Below are positions 9,396 through 19,444 of a stretch of 49,726 nucleotides of DNA, in pieces. Source of the stretch: Comamonadaceae bacterium (lineage in GTDB: Bacteria > Pseudomonadota > Gammaproteobacteria > Burkholderiales > Burkholderiaceae_C); NCBI GenBank assembly GCA_947485165.1, contig CANKRG010000010.1, positions 1 through 49,726 on the forward strand. The letters run 5' to 3'. Within the stretch, counting starts at the first letter, position 1. Each line of letters begins with the position of its first letter. The notes below the pieces were generated by a model. That model was not told the DNA's origin. It saw only the letters and a list, made by a program, of their open reading frames with translations, and did no database searches. Both the position numbers and the translations under genes were made by a program.

Positions 9396-9585
9396 CTCCT
9401 AATACGAGCTGCGTGCTGTAGCGGTTAAATTACTGCCATCGTTAGCGGGTAAGCGCCAACACAATTGGTCAACTTACAGCCGCTACCACGAGGAGAGCAG
9501 GAGACAATTAAAAAGCACCTAGACACTAAAATCTTAGAAGTTCTAAGGCATCAAAAAGCACGGGCAGCGCCGGTGCTTTTTTTTT
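9396..9585 (+). ncRNA. Candidate structured leader RNA or small RNA
   Basis: No gene occupies 9344-9603. By eye I find a nested long-range stem: CTCCT 9396-9400 with AGGAG 9491-9495, CGTG 9412-9415 with CACG 9487-9490, and GTAGCGG 9418-9424 with CCGCTAC 9480-9486. Inside it is a hairpin GTAAG 9449-9453 with CTTAC 9473-9477, containing CCAA 9456-9459 paired to TTGG 9465-9468. Downstream are a small CTTAG/CTAAG hairpin (9533-9547) and an intrinsic terminator. This fits either a riboswitch-like leader of the TauE/SafE gene or a separate terminated small RNA. It does not resemble tmRNA, RNase P RNA or any riboswitch consensus I know. Confidence 0.45.
9553..9585 (+). terminator. Rho-independent terminator upstream of tauE-like gene
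   Basis: AAAAAGCAC (9553-9561) pairs perfectly with GTGCTTTTT (9573-9581); three further G-C pairs can form inside (63-65 with 69-71), and nine T residues follow (9577-9585). It ends 18 bases before the ATG of the permease gene. A second AAAAAGCAC at 9510-9518 could pair with the same 3' arm and so compete with, or extend, the terminator. Confidence 0.85.
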
Positions 9586-9603
9586 GCCTGCACAATACCC
9601 GCT

Positions 9604-10362
9604 ATGGAATTATTTATCGTAACTGCAGCCTCGTTGCTGGCGGGCTTTGTCGATGCTGTTGTCGGTGGCGGTGGCTTGATTTTGGTGCCGGCTTTGTTTG
9701 CCGTTTACCCCACGGCGATGCCCGCAACCTTGTTGGGCACGAACAAGGGCGCCTCCGTCTGGGGCTCTGCCTTTGCGGCATGGCAGTACAGCAGACGGGT
9801 AGACATTCGTTGGCGTGTGGTGTTGCCTGGCATCGCGTTGGCGTTCTCGGGTTCTCTGCTGGGTGCTTGGCTCATCACCATAGTTTCACCAGATTTTTTG
9901 CGTAAAGGTCTGCCCGCTATCTTGTTGGGCATACTGCTGTACACACTGGCTAAAAAAGACTTGGGGCATAAACATGAACCACGTTTTAGCGGCAGATTGG
10001 AAATGTGGGCAATGGCTTTTGTCGGCTTGGTCATCGGGTTTTATGACGGGTTTTTTGGCCCTGGCACGGGCAGTTTTTTGGTGTTTATCTTTGTGCGTTG
10101 GCTGGGATATGACTTCTTGAACGCGTCGGTATCCGCCAAGTTGATCAACACCACGTCAAACTTTGCCGCGCTGCTGCTGTTTGTGTCCAAAGGCTTCGTC
10201 TGGTGGCATTTGGCATTACCCATGGCCATTGCCAATGTGATTGGCAGTTTATGGGGCGCACGCTTGGCGATGAAGTATGGCTCTGGTTTTGTACGGGTGA
10301 TGTTTATCGTTGTCGTCAGTGTCTTGATATGCAAGACCAGTTATGATGCATACTTCAAATGA
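9604..10362 (+). CDS. TauE/SafE family anion permease
   Basis: Hydrophobic inner-membrane protein of 252 residues with about eight predicted transmembrane segments. It belongs to the TauE/SafE (formerly DUF81) family, members of which move sulfite, sulfoacetate, or other organic anions. The two family half-repeats are visible: GFVDAVVGGGGLILVPAL near residues 15-32 and GFYDGFFGPGTGSFLVF near 144-160. The substrate cannot be told from sequence. It lies alone between the terminator-bearing leader and the convergent mrdA, with only 59 bases to the mrdA stop, and may be controlled by that leader. Confidence 0.88.
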   Translation: MELFIVTAASLLAGFVDAVVGGGGLILVPALFAVYPTAMPATLLGTNKGASVWGSAFAAWQYSRRVDIRWRVVLPGIALAFSGSLLGAWLITIVSPDFLRKGLPAILLGILLYTLAKKDLGHKHEPRFSGRLEMWAMAFVGLVIGFYDGFFGPGTGSFLVFIFVRWLGYDFLNASVSAKLINTTSNFAALLLFVSKGFVWWHLALPMAIANVIGSLWGARLAMKYGSGFVRVMFIVVVSVLICKTSYDAYFK

Positions 10363-10421
10363 GTGCTGCAAAATATATAGCATTGTAGTCAATAAATACG
10401 ACGGTTAAAGTTGGTTAATGG

Positions 10422-12473
10422 TCAATTTTTATTGATGTCTAAGGGTTTTGGAATTGATTTTGGCTTGCGTGCATTGGTGGCAACGACGTTTCTATTGGGC
10501 GCAACCACAGGAGCCTCCATCACGGCTTGCAGTGTCGGAACCAAAGGCACATCCGCAGCCATTCTAGGTTTGCCAATCGGTGCGCCACCTTTGCCGCTTT
10601 GCAGCGATGCCATGTCTTCCAAGCTGGGGTATTGGTTCAGCAGCCAGTAGTCAAAAATACGCCGCGTGATGGGGGCGGCACTGTCTGAACCAAAACCAGC
10701 ATTTTCAACCACGATGGCCAAGGCAATCTTAGGATCATCAGCCGGTGCAAAGGCGATGTACAAAGCATGGTCGCGCTGGTGTTCTTCAAGGCGACCCGCA
10801 TTGTATTTTTCGTTTTTACCAATACCGACCGCCTGCGCTGTGCCCGTTTTGCCACCACTGACATAGCCAGCACCTGCAAATGAGCGCACGGAGGTACCTT
10901 CTTGGGTGACGCCGACCATCGCATTGCGTATGACCGCGACGTTTTCAGGTGAAAAACCAAGGTTTTCAGGCGCTGTGGATGCGATGGCCTGCTTGGTACG
11001 GGTGATGGCGTCTTGTGTCGCAATCACGATTTTGGGTTTGTATTTCAAGCCGCCATTGGCTAAAGTCGCTGTGGCTTGGGCCAGTTGCAACATGGTGAAG
11101 CTGTTGTAACCTTGGCCAATGCCCAAAGAAATGGTTTCACCGGCGTACCATTTTTTGTGCTCGGGGCGCTTGTAGGCGTTGCGTTTCCAGTCGGTACTGG
11201 GCAGCACGCCGCGCACTTCACCATTGACGTCAATACCCGTGATTTGTCCAAAACCCAGCGGTTTCATGAAGTCATGCATCGCGTCCACGCCCAGCTCATT
11301 AGCCAAGGAATAGTAATACACATTGCTTGATTTCACGATGCTGCGGTACATATCTACTGCCCCCAAGCCGCCGTCACCATGGCTTCGGAAAGTATGGCCG
11401 CCGAATGTCCATGTGCCTGCATCGTTGATGATGGCGCTGGCAGAGCGTTTGCCGCTTTGCAAGGCCGCCATCGCCATGAAGGGTTTGTAGGTCGAGCCAG
11501 GCGGGTACGTGCCGCGCAAAGCACGATTTAACAGCGGTTTGTCTATCGATTCACTGAGCTCTTTCCAGCTCTCAGAATCAATGCCTTCAACAAACAAATT
11601 CGGGTCAAACGTGGGTTTGCTGACAAAAGCTAAAACTTCGCCTGATTTGGGATCCAAAGCCACTACCGCACCACGTCTACCACCAAACATGTCTTCAATC
11701 AACTTTTGCAGCTTCATGTCGATGGACAACATGATGGTGTCGCCAGGCGTGGCAGGGCTGCTGGCCAGTTTGCGCACAGCACGTCCACTGGCTGAAGTCT
11801 CCAAGTCTTCTACACCCGTGATGCCGTGCAGTTTTTTCTCAAAGCTTTGCTCGACGCCGAGTTTGCCCATGTAATCGGTACCGCGGTAATTGCCGTCGTC
11901 CTCGGATTCTTCCAGTTTTTCCTTGTCGGTTTGGTTGATGCGCCCGATATAGCCAATCACATGGCTGGCTGTTTCACCGTAGGGGTAATTGCGGTACAGC
12001 CGCGCTTTGACCTCCACACCAGGAAAGCGAAAACGCTGCGCAGAGAATTTGGCAACTTCTTCATCCGTCAAACGGGTACGCAGTGGTAAAGAATCCAAAC
12101 CCTTGGACTCTTCCAGCAGTTTTTTTAGCCGTTTTTTATCGCGCGGATGAACCTCTATCAAACGCGATAAATCTTCAATGACTTGGTCCAAATTAGCCAC
12201 TTTAGAGGGGGTGATCTCTAAGGTGTAAGCAGAATAATTGGTCGCCACCACAACGCCATTTCTGTCCAAGATCAAACCGCGGTTCGGCACCACAGGCACG
12301 GCAGTGATGCGGTTGTTGTCTGCTTGTTCTAGTAGGTCGTCGTGTCTGAAGACTTGTAAATAAATAAGCCTAGAGGCGAGCAAAAAAAAAGCGATGCAAA
12401 CCAACAAGCCCGCCACCAACACGCGGCTGCGAAAGCGCGATAAATCAGCTTGAACGTTTCTTAATTCAGACAT
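10422..12473 (-). CDS. mrdA: Penicillin-binding protein 2 (peptidoglycan transpeptidase)
   Basis: Class B penicillin-binding protein that cross-links peptidoglycan during cell elongation as part of the Rod complex. Residues about 17-37 are the single N-terminal membrane anchor; a dimerisation/pedestal domain follows, then the transpeptidase domain. Catalytic motifs are complete: STYK with the nucleophile Ser327, SSN at about 382, and KTGTA with Lys542. The 683-residue length includes a roughly 60-residue low-complexity C-terminal tail rich in Pro, Val and Lys, which is longer than in enteric PBP2. It is last in the mreB-mreC-mreD-mrdA cluster; rodA, which often follows in Burkholderiales, is not here. 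Confidence 0.95.
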   Translation of the reverse strand: MSELRNVQADLSRFRSRVLVAGLLVCIAFFLLASRLIYLQVFRHDDLLEQADNNRITAVPVVPNRGLILDRNGVVVATNYSAYTLEITPSKVANLDQVIEDLSRLIEVHPRDKKRLKKLLEESKGLDSLPLRTRLTDEEVAKFSAQRFRFPGVEVKARLYRNYPYGETASHVIGYIGRINQTDKEKLEESEDDGNYRGTDYMGKLGVEQSFEKKLHGITGVEDLETSASGRAVRKLASSPATPGDTIMLSIDMKLQKLIEDMFGGRRGAVVALDPKSGEVLAFVSKPTFDPNLFVEGIDSESWKELSESIDKPLLNRALRGTYPPGSTYKPFMAMAALQSGKRSASAIINDAGTWTFGGHTFRSHGDGGLGAVDMYRSIVKSSNVYYYSLANELGVDAMHDFMKPLGFGQITGIDVNGEVRGVLPSTDWKRNAYKRPEHKKWYAGETISLGIGQGYNSFTMLQLAQATATLANGGLKYKPKIVIATQDAITRTKQAIASTAPENLGFSPENVAVIRNAMVGVTQEGTSVRSFAGAGYVSGGKTGTAQAVGIGKNEKYNAGRLEEHQRDHALYIAFAPADDPKIALAIVVENAGFGSDSAAPITRRIFDYWLLNQYPSLEDMASLQSGKGGAPIGKPRMAADVPLVPTLQAVMEAPVVAPNRNVVATNARKPKSIPKPLDINKN

Positions 12474-12514
12474 GGCAGGGTTTGTGTCGTTGTTTTACGC
12501 ACATCCGACAGATG

Positions 12515-13033
12515 CTAGAGCGGTCGGTGCGCATCACGGTCGGGAGCGCGTCGCTGCGGGGCAAACAGCACAACACTGGCAAGAGGCCACAGCAAGGCTT
12601 CAAGCAAAGGTGCAAATGCCAGCGAATAGCCGGGAAACACACCGCCAGCGATGAGCCTCACAATCAATTCAAGGGCGTGCGATAGCGCAAACAAGGGCAG
12701 AATTTGGATGGCTTGTGAAAAGACGGTGTACCAAACCAAGCGGCGGTGAATCGTGAGTGCTAAAAAACTCAGAACGGTATATGCCAAAGCATGCTGACCC
12801 AGCATGGACGATTGTTGTACATCGAGGATCAAGCCCATGAAAAAAGCCGAAATCATGCCAATTCGGTGTGGTTGATGGATGCTCCAAAACACCAACACCA
12901 ACGCTACGACATCAGGCATCCAAGGCGTGCGGCCAAACGGCAGCATGTTGAAAACCAAAGCCGCCATCAAACTGCCCCACATAAAGACGGCGTTGACGGG
13001 AAGTAGCAGCTGCTGGCCACGCGACATGATCAT
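12515..13033 (-). CDS. mreD: Rod shape-determining protein MreD
   Basis: Small integral membrane protein (172 residues, about five or six hydrophobic segments) that links MreC and MreB to the elongation machinery. The stretch PWMPDVVALVLVFWSIHQPHRIG, read in shorter pieces such as PDVVALVLVFW and GLILDVQQSSMLGQHAL, matches the MreD family. The ATG at 13033 overlaps the mreC TGA by four bases (ATGA), which implies translational coupling; a second ATG at 13027 is possible. Confidence 0.9.
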   Translation of the reverse strand: MIMSRGQQLLLPVNAVFMWGSLMAALVFNMLPFGRTPWMPDVVALVLVFWSIHQPHRIGMISAFFMGLILDVQQSSMLGQHALAYTVLSFLALTIHRRLVWYTVFSQAIQILPLFALSHALELIVRLIAGGVFPGYSLAFAPLLEALLWPLASVVLFAPQRRAPDRDAHRPL

Positions 13034-13950
13034 TTTTTCGCTCCCCGTTTGCCAGCGGGCAAAGTGGTTTCTTCCGTGGGTCGCGGTGCGTCCACCTTGG
13101 TTAAGGGGTTCAAAATCATCACATGCTTGGCACCCAAAACATTGGCTTTAGGCGCACATAGTATTTTTGCAAAACCGGAATCTGCGCGCCGCTCAATTTT
13201 TACAATCTTGGCAACTTGCAAGCCCGCAGGGTAGACGCCATCCACGCCACTGGTGGTCAACACATCACCCGCCAGCACATCAGCGTTGCCTGAAATAAAA
13301 CGCAATTCAAGCACGTCCCCACTGGCCGAAGGATTGCCATACGCCACGCTGCGCACACCCGTGCGCGTGTTCAGCACAGGTGTTGTTTGCTCGCGGTCGA
13401 TGATCATAGCCACTTCACTGGTTAATGGGAAGACACGGATGACTTGACCTAAAACGCCGAGCTCATCAATCACGGGTGAACCAAGTTGAACCGCATGCAT
13501 GCTGCCCTTGTCGACAATGATCTTGCGCGAATAAGGGTCAATAGCGTCGTACAGCACTTCAGCCGCTTGTGATGGGGTGGAAAGCCTTTCTTTCAAGCTC
13601 AGGAGTTGGCGCAAGCGTGTGTTTTCAAGTGCCAAGGTTTCTACTTGGTTGGCGCGTTGAGACAGCCGCAGCAATTTTGAATGCGCGTCTTGCTCAGACA
13701 GTTTGAGGCTGCTGAGTTCATCAAGATATTTGAAGCCATCCTGTATGGCCACCACCGGTTTGAGGACGACATTCGCGATGGGACTAAGCACAGTTGCCAA
13801 GCTGACGCGAACAATTTTGCCAAACTCAAAGCGTTTGTCTGCCACCATCAAAAACAGTGCCAGCGCACTGAGCAAAAGAAGTTTAGAGAGTGATGTTGGC
13901 CCTTGTTTAAAAAAGGGCGGTGGTGTTCTGTCCAGCGAACCGTATCGCAT
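13030..13950 (-). CDS. mreC: Rod shape-determining protein MreC
   Basis: Periplasmic scaffold of the cell-elongation complex. It has a short cytoplasmic N-terminus (LDRTPPPFFKQGP, typical of betaproteobacterial MreC), one transmembrane helix at about residues 21-38, a coiled-coil stretch around 70-115, and two beta-barrel domains from about 120 to 275. The C-terminus is basic. Length 306 is normal. It lies 32 bases after the mreB stop and overlaps mreD by four bases, so the four cell-shape genes read as one transcription unit. Confidence 0.93.
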   Translation of the reverse strand: MRYGSLDRTPPPFFKQGPTSLSKLLLLSALALFLMVADKRFEFGKIVRVSLATVLSPIANVVLKPVVAIQDGFKYLDELSSLKLSEQDAHSKLLRLSQRANQVETLALENTRLRQLLSLKERLSTPSQAAEVLYDAIDPYSRKIIVDKGSMHAVQLGSPVIDELGVLGQVIRVFPLTSEVAMIIDREQTTPVLNTRTGVRSVAYGNPSASGDVLELRFISGNADVLAGDVLTTSGVDGVYPAGLQVAKIVKIERRADSGFAKILCAPKANVLGAKHVMILNPLTKVDAPRPTEETTLPAGKRGAKK

Positions 13951-13982
13951 AGGGTTGGCTTACGTGTGCATTTAGGTGGGCA

Positions 13983-15113
<1,131 letters not shown>

Positions 15114-15203
15114 TTAAATCGTGCAAATCCACACTATCTAGCCACCAAACACAGGATAATACCGTATCCGCATTGAAAACTCAGGGTTTTGCGCTCTTAT
15201 TTG

Positions 15204-15209
15204 TATAAT
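15204..15209 (+). promoter_or_regulatory. -10 box of a likely gatCAB promoter
   Basis: A perfect TATAAT lies 38 bases before the gatC ATG in the 221-base mreB-gatC divergent region. A TTGAAA at 15173-15178 is too far upstream for the usual 17-base spacing, and no good -35 is seen at the right distance, so the promoter may be weak or factor-dependent. The call rests on the -10 hexamer and its position only. Confidence 0.4.
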
Positions 15210-15247
15210 TTTGTTCTAGGCTATCAGCCGCTTTACCCGCTCTCACT

Positions 15248-15547
15248 ATGTCATTAAGTTCCCAAGATATTGCCCGAATTGCCAACTTGGCCCGCCTTGA
15301 GCTCAGCCCCGATGAAAGCGCGCGTTTGCTTGTTCAGACCAACGATTTCTTCGCTATTGTCGAAAAAATGCGCGCCGTGGACACCACCGGCATCACACCC
15401 TTGGCACACCCGCTGGACACCATCCAAGCCATGTCGCTGCGCCTGCGCGACGACGTCGCCAGCGAGCCCAACAACCGTGAAGCCAACCAGCGAACCGCCC
15501 CAGCCGTCGAAAACGGCCTGTTTTTAGTGCCAAAAGTCATCGAGTAA
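15248..15547 (+). CDS. gatC: Glutamyl/aspartyl-tRNA amidotransferase subunit C
   Basis: Small subunit (99 residues) of the GatCAB complex, which converts mischarged Glu-tRNA(Gln) and/or Asp-tRNA(Asn) to the correct amidated forms. The N-terminal helix [16 protein letters not shown] and the segment [10 protein letters not shown] are family hallmarks; GatC wraps around GatA and holds it to GatB. It is followed after 28 bases by gatA in the same direction, the standard gatC-gatA-gatB order. Confidence 0.94.
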   Translation: MSLSSQDIARIANLARLELSPDESARLLVQTNDFFAIVEKMRAVDTTGITPLAHPLDTIQAMSLRLRDDVASEPNNREANQRTAPAVENGLFLVPKVIE

Positions 15548-15575
15548 GTCATCGAATAAGCCTGAAAAATCGAAT

Positions 15576-17063
15576 ATGTCCCCAATTTCCTCCCATCTTC
15601 ATGATTTCACCGTCGCGCAACTGGCTGCCAAGCTGCGCGCCAAAGACGTCTCTGCCGTCGAAGTCACCCAGCATTTCCTCGCCCGCGCACACGCTGCCGA
15701 CCATTTGGGGGCTTATTTGGCGTTCAACGACGACTTCAGCCTGTCGCAAGCCAAAGCTGCAGATACTCGTATTGCGGCGGGCAATGTTTCAGCTTTGACT
15801 GGCGTGCCCATCGCCCACAAAGACATTTTTGTCACCAAAGACTTCCCCAGTACCGCCGGCTCCAAAATGCTGGGTGGTTATTGCTCATCTTTCGATAGCA
15901 CTATAGGCAATAAATTAGCTGACTCAGGCATGATTTCATTGGGAAAACTCAATTGCGACGAGTTTGCCATGGGCTCTGGTAACGAAAACTCCGCATTCAA
16001 GAAGGTTTTGAACCCCTGGGACCACGCCCGCATCCCCGGCGGCTCGTCTGGTGGCAGTGCTGCAGCGGTGGCCGCGCGTCTGACGCCTGCCGCCACCGGC
16101 ACAGACACCGGCGGCTCCATCCGCCAGCCAGCCGCGTTTTGCGGCATCACCGGTATCAAACCGACCTACGGCCGCGCTTCTCGCTACGGCATGATCGCCT
16201 TTGCCTCCAGCTTGGACCAAGCCGGCCCGATGGCCCGCACCGCAGAAGACTGCGCCTTGCTGCTCTCCGCCATGTGCGGCCCCGATTTAGACCGCGATTC
16301 AACGTCGCTGGATGTGCCTGCTGAAGACTACAGCCGCGCCCTGAACGACAGCTTGGACGACCTGCGCATCGGGATTCCGAAAGAATTCTTTGGCGAAGGC
16401 TTGTCCGCCGACGTTCGTGCCGCCGTTGATGCCGCGTTGAAAGAATACGAAAAACTCGGTGCCAAACTCGTTTCTATTTCCCTGCCGCGCACCGAGCTGT
16501 CCATCCCCGTGTACTACGTCATCGCGCCGGCCGAGGCGTCCAGCAATTTGAGCCGTTTTGACGGTGTGAAATTCGGCCACCGCGCCCAGCATTACACCGA
16601 TCTGAACGACATGTACAAAAAAACCCGCGCCCAGGGCTTTGGCGACGAGGTGAAGCGCCGCATCATGATCGGCACCTACGTGCTGAGCCACGGCTACTAC
16701 GACGCCTACTACCTGCAAGCCCAAAAAATCCGCCGCATGATTGCGGACGATTTTCAACAGGCCTTTAAGCAATGTGATGTGATCGCCGGCCCCGTGGCTC
16801 CCACGGTGGCATGGAAGTTGGGCGAAAAGTCGGACGACCCGGTCGCCAACTATTTGGCTGATATTTTTACGCTACCCGCCTCACTGGCCGGTTTGCCCGG
16901 CATGAGCGTCCCCGCCGGTTTTGGTGCACACAACATGCCGGTCGGCCTTCAGTTGATTGGCAACTATTTCTCAGAGGCGAAATTACTCAATATGGCGCAT
17001 CGTTTGCAGCAGGCAACTGACTTCCATTCACGCAAACCTCCTGCGCTAGCGGAGGGCATTTGA
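15576..17063 (+). CDS. gatA: Glutamyl/aspartyl-tRNA amidotransferase subunit A
   Basis: Amidase-signature subunit that hydrolyses glutamine and passes ammonia to GatB. 495 residues, normal length. The Ser-cisSer-Lys triad is visible: Lys in PIAHKDIF (about 81), Ser in GGSSGGSAA (about 157) and nucleophile Ser181 in DTGGSIRQP. The codons around 15880-15930 are noticeably more A+T-rich than the rest and carry a stretch resembling the family A repeat, but the protein is not lengthened there. It ends two bases before the gatB ATG. Confidence 0.95.
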   Translation: MSPISSHLHDFTVAQLAAKLRAKDVSAVEVTQHFLARAHAADHLGAYLAFNDDFSLSQAKAADTRIAAGNVSALTGVPIAHKDIFVTKDFPSTAGSKMLGGYCSSFDSTIGNKLADSGMISLGKLNCDEFAMGSGNENSAFKKVLNPWDHARIPGGSSGGSAAAVAARLTPAATGTDTGGSIRQPAAFCGITGIKPTYGRASRYGMIAFASSLDQAGPMARTAEDCALLLSAMCGPDLDRDSTSLDVPAEDYSRALNDSLDDLRIGIPKEFFGEGLSADVRAAVDAALKEYEKLGAKLVSISLPRTELSIPVYYVIAPAEASSNLSRFDGVKFGHRAQHYTDLNDMYKKTRAQGFGDEVKRRIMIGTYVLSHGYYDAYYLQAQKIRRMIADDFQQAFKQCDVIAGPVAPTVAWKLGEKSDDPVANYLADIFTLPASLAGLPGMSVPAGFGAHNMPVGLQLIGNYFSEAKLLNMAHRLQQATDFHSRKPPALAEGI

Positions 17064-17064
17064 T

Positions 17065-18636
17065 ATGACAACGACTGCAACTCCCATCGAAACCACCGTC
17101 GAATCAGCCATCGACTTCAAAGACGACCGCCCGCTTGATCGCACTTTGCTGGTGCATGGCTACGAGGTCGTCATCGGCTTCGAAACCCATTCCCAGCTCT
17201 CCACCCAGAGCAAGATTTTCAGCCGTGCTTCGACCGCTTTCGGTGCCGAGCCCAATACGCAAGCTTGCGCGGTCGATCTGGCCTTGCCCGGCACCCTGCC
17301 AGTGATGAACAAGGGCGCGGTCGAGCGCGCCATCCAGTTTGGCCTCGCCATTGGCGCCCGCATCGCGCCACGCAGCATTTTTGCGCGTAAAAACTACTTT
17401 TACCCCGATTTGCCCAAGGGCTACCAAATCAGCCAGTTCGAGATTCCGGTGGTGCAGGGTGGTTCGGTTGAGTTTTTTCTCGATGCACCTGGAGCGTCTT
17501 CGGCAAGCTCAGAACGGGTGAAGAAATCCGTGCGTTTGGTTCGCGCCCACCTCGAAGAAGACGCCGGCAAGTCGTTGCATGAAGATTTTGTGGGTCAATC
17601 GGGCATCGACCTGAACCGCGCGGGCACACCACTGTTGGAAATCGTCACCGAGCCCGACATGCGCTCCAGCGCCGAGGCGGTGGCCTACGCCAAAGAACTG
17701 CACAAAATCGTCACCTGGATCGGCATTTGCGACGGCAACATGCAGGAAGGCAGCTTCCGTTGCGACGCCAACGTCTCGGTGCGCAAGCCCGGCGACAAGT
17801 TTGGCACACGGCGCGAGATCAAAAACCTGAACAGCTTCAAGTTCATGCAGCAGGCGATTGACTACGAGGTGCGCTGGCAGATCGAGCAGATCGAAGACGG
17901 CCACCCCATCGAGCAGGCCACCGTGCTGTTCAACCCCGACACCGGTGAAACCCGCGCCATGCGCACCAAGGAAGACGCCGCCGATTACCGCTACTTCCCC
18001 GACCCAGACTTGCCGCCGCTGGTGATTGCCGACGAATGGGTGGCACGCGTCCGCGCCGAGATGACCGAGCTACCGCGCGTGATGGCGGCGCGGTTTGTGG
18101 CGGATTTCGGACTGTCCGAGTATGACGCGACGCAGTTGACGCAGAGTAAGAAGGTGGCAACGTACTTTGAATCTGCGACGCAGATTAGTTGCGAAGCGAA
18201 ATTGACAGCAAATTGGGTGTTAGGAGAAGTGTCCGCCTTTATCAATAAAAAAGGAATTGATATTGATGATGTGGAAGTGCCTGATCCAGTAGCGCTTGGA
18301 TACGTTATCAAAAAGGTCGTCAGTGGTGAAATCAACGGTAACGGTGCTAAAACTGCATTCCAAGAGATGTGTACAAGGACACACAAGGGTATTTCCGATT
18401 TGGCAGATTTTGTGGATCAAATTATCAAAGATCGTGACCTCAAACAAATGAGCGACACCGGCGAGTTGGAAGCCATCATCGACACGGTCTTAGCGTCAAA
18501 TGCAAAATCCGTCGAAGAATACAAAGCCGGCAACGCCAAAGCCTTCAACGCACTGGTCGGCCAAGCCATGAAGGCCACCAAAGGCAAAGGCAACCCGGCG
18601 CAGGTGAACGAGTTGTTGAAGAAGAAGTTGGGTTAA
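17065..18636 (+). CDS. gatB: Aspartyl/glutamyl-tRNA amidotransferase subunit B
   Basis: tRNA-binding kinase-like subunit of GatCAB. 523 residues, slightly long for the family. Conserved runs include [13 protein letters not shown] (about 33-45), [26 protein letters not shown], and the C-terminal YqeY-like tail domain ending [13 protein letters not shown]. Two oddities: residues about 138-152 ([14 protein letters not shown] region) form an extra loop whose DNA at 17495-17518 resembles the family B repeat; and 18121-18440 (residues about 352-458) is far more A+T-rich than what precedes it (about 42% G+C at 18181-18420 against about 67% at 17761-17820 by my count), suggesting a mosaic gene. Confidence 0.94.
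   Translation: MTTTATPIETTVESAIDFKDDRPLDRTLLVHGYEVVIGFETHSQLSTQSKIFSRASTAFGAEPNTQACAVDLALPGTLPVMNKGAVERAIQFGLAIGARIAPRSIFARKNYFYPDLPKGYQISQFEIPVVQGGSVEFFLDAPGASSASSERVKKSVRLVRAHLEEDAGKSLHEDFVGQSGIDLNRAGTPLLEIVTEPDMRSSAEAVAYAKELHKIVTWIGICDGNMQEGSFRCDANVSVRKPGDKFGTRREIKNLNSFKFMQQAIDYEVRWQIEQIEDGHPIEQATVLFNPDTGETRAMRTKEDAADYRYFPDPDLPPLVIADEWVARVRAEMTELPRVMAARFVADFGLSEYDATQLTQSKKVATYFESATQISCEAKLTANWVLGEVSAFINKKGIDIDDVEVPDPVALGYVIKKVVSGEINGNGAKTAFQEMCTRTHKGISDLADFVDQIIKDRDLKQMSDTGELEAIIDTVLASNAKSVEEYKAGNAKAFNALVGQAMKATKGKGNPAQVNELLKKKLG
17495..17518 (+). repeat. Family B repeat remnant inside gatB
   Basis: The bases GTCTTCGGCAAGCTCAGAAC plus GGG resemble the right half of the intergenic element at 24454-24479 (CTTCGACAAGCTCAGCCCGA and ACGG), with one substitution in the core and a three-base deletion that keeps the frame. 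It encodes part of a Ser/Ala-rich loop that I do not expect in GatB relatives. The match is short, so chance similarity is possible. Confidence 0.5.
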
Positions 18637-18645
18637 TTCAGAGTC

Positions 18646-18709
18646 AAATTTGCTATCTTATTCATAGCTACTTTGGCAATAAATACAGTGGCTAGAGCCA
18701 TAAAATGGC
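18646..18709 (+). repeat. Family A repeat between gatB and pyrE
   Basis: This copy reads AATTTGCTAT, then ATAGCT, then GGCAATAAATACAGTGGCTAG. It can form a GCTAT/ATAGC hairpin on the left and a GCCAT/ATGGC hairpin at the right end, where flanking CTAG sequences extend the stem. It lies between the convergent gatB and pyrE, a place where it could help terminate both transcripts. Confidence 0.8.
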
Positions 18710-18714
18710 CTAGA

Positions 18715-18735
18715 AAATCGGTTTTAAACCGATTT
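18715..18735. terminator. Hairpin at the convergent gatB/pyrE ends
   Basis: AAATCGG (18715-18721) pairs with CCGATTT (18729-18735) around TTTTAAA; the run of A/T on both sides extends the stem. The right arm overlaps the pyrE stop codon. There is no long T tract on either side, so it is a weak terminator candidate for both strands. Confidence 0.4.
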
Positions 18736-19414
18736 ACACCCCGTACCGATCCCGATACGCCTTGATCGCCGTCTCATGCACCTGCTGCGACGGGTCGGCG
18801 GTGGTAGCGAGGTAGTCCAGCAAATCCTTCAAACTGGCAATCGTGCAGACCTGCATGCCCAGCTGGTTGCGGACGAACTGCACGGCGCTGTAGGGCACGT
18901 CCACCACTGCGCCCGTTGCATCCTTTTCAGTCGCTTTTTCCTGTCGATCCAAGGCAATCGCCACCGCCGCTGGCGTCGCACCGGCGGCTTGGATCAGGGC
19001 GATGGACTCGCGGGTGGCGGTGCCGGCGGACATCACGTCGTCGACGATCAGCACGCGGCCTTTGAGAGGTGCGCCCACCAAATGACCACCTTCGCCGTGG
19101 TCTTTGGCTTCTTTGCGGTTGTAGGCGAAGGGCACGTTGCGGCCTTGGCGCGCCAGTTCCACGGCGACGGCGGCGCCCAGCGGAATGCCTTTGTACGCAG
19201 GGCCAAAAATCATGTCGAACTCGATGCCGCTGGCAAGCAGGCTTTTTGCGTAAAATTCGGCCAATTTGCCCAGTTTGACGCCGTCGTCAAACAAACCGGC
19301 GTTGAAAAAATAAGGGCTCAGACGACCGGCTTTGGTTTTAAACTCACCAAATCCCAAAACGCCGCATGCCAGGGCGAATTTGACGAAATCTTGCGCTAGA
19401 TTGTTGTTGTTCAA
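18734..19414 (-). CDS. pyrE: Orotate phosphoribosyltransferase
   Basis: Joins orotate to PRPP to give OMP in pyrimidine synthesis. 226 residues. The PRPP-binding loop VLIVDDVMSAGTATRES is at about 118-134, and the family N-terminus DFVKFALACGVLGFGEF and FNAGLFDDG segment are present. It includes a short insert EKATEKDATGAVVDVPYSA around 168-186, as seen in betaproteobacterial PyrE. It is transcribed toward gatB and divergently from the nuclease gene (30 bases between starts). Confidence 0.95.
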   Translation of the reverse strand: MNNNNLAQDFVKFALACGVLGFGEFKTKAGRLSPYFFNAGLFDDGVKLGKLAEFYAKSLLASGIEFDMIFGPAYKGIPLGAAVAVELARQGRNVPFAYNRKEAKDHGEGGHLVGAPLKGRVLIVDDVMSAGTATRESIALIQAAGATPAAVAIALDRQEKATEKDATGAVVDVPYSAVQFVRNQLGMQVCTIASLKDLLDYLATTADPSQQVHETAIKAYRDRYGV

Positions 19415-19444
19415 TTTGTTAGTCTTTATAAAAATGTAATTCGC

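Noticed and set aside
9396-9495. Considered as tmRNA, 6S RNA, 4.5S RNA or RNase P RNA
   Set aside because: None of the conserved sequences of tmRNA, 4.5S or RNase P RNA is present, and the closed domain of about 100 bases is too short for 6S RNA. I kept it as an unassigned structured RNA.
9465-9905. Open frame crossing the TauE/SafE leader and gene in another frame
   Set aside because: It runs through the terminator hairpin and overlaps the permease gene out of frame; the Cys/Trp-rich translation looks like a shadow.
15890-15925. Family A-like stretch in gatA (GATAGCA, then GGCAATAAAT, then AGCTG)
   Set aside because: The protein is not lengthened there compared with ordinary GatA, and the left hairpin arm is missing. 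It could be chance in a locally A+T-rich patch, so it is not listed as a repeat.
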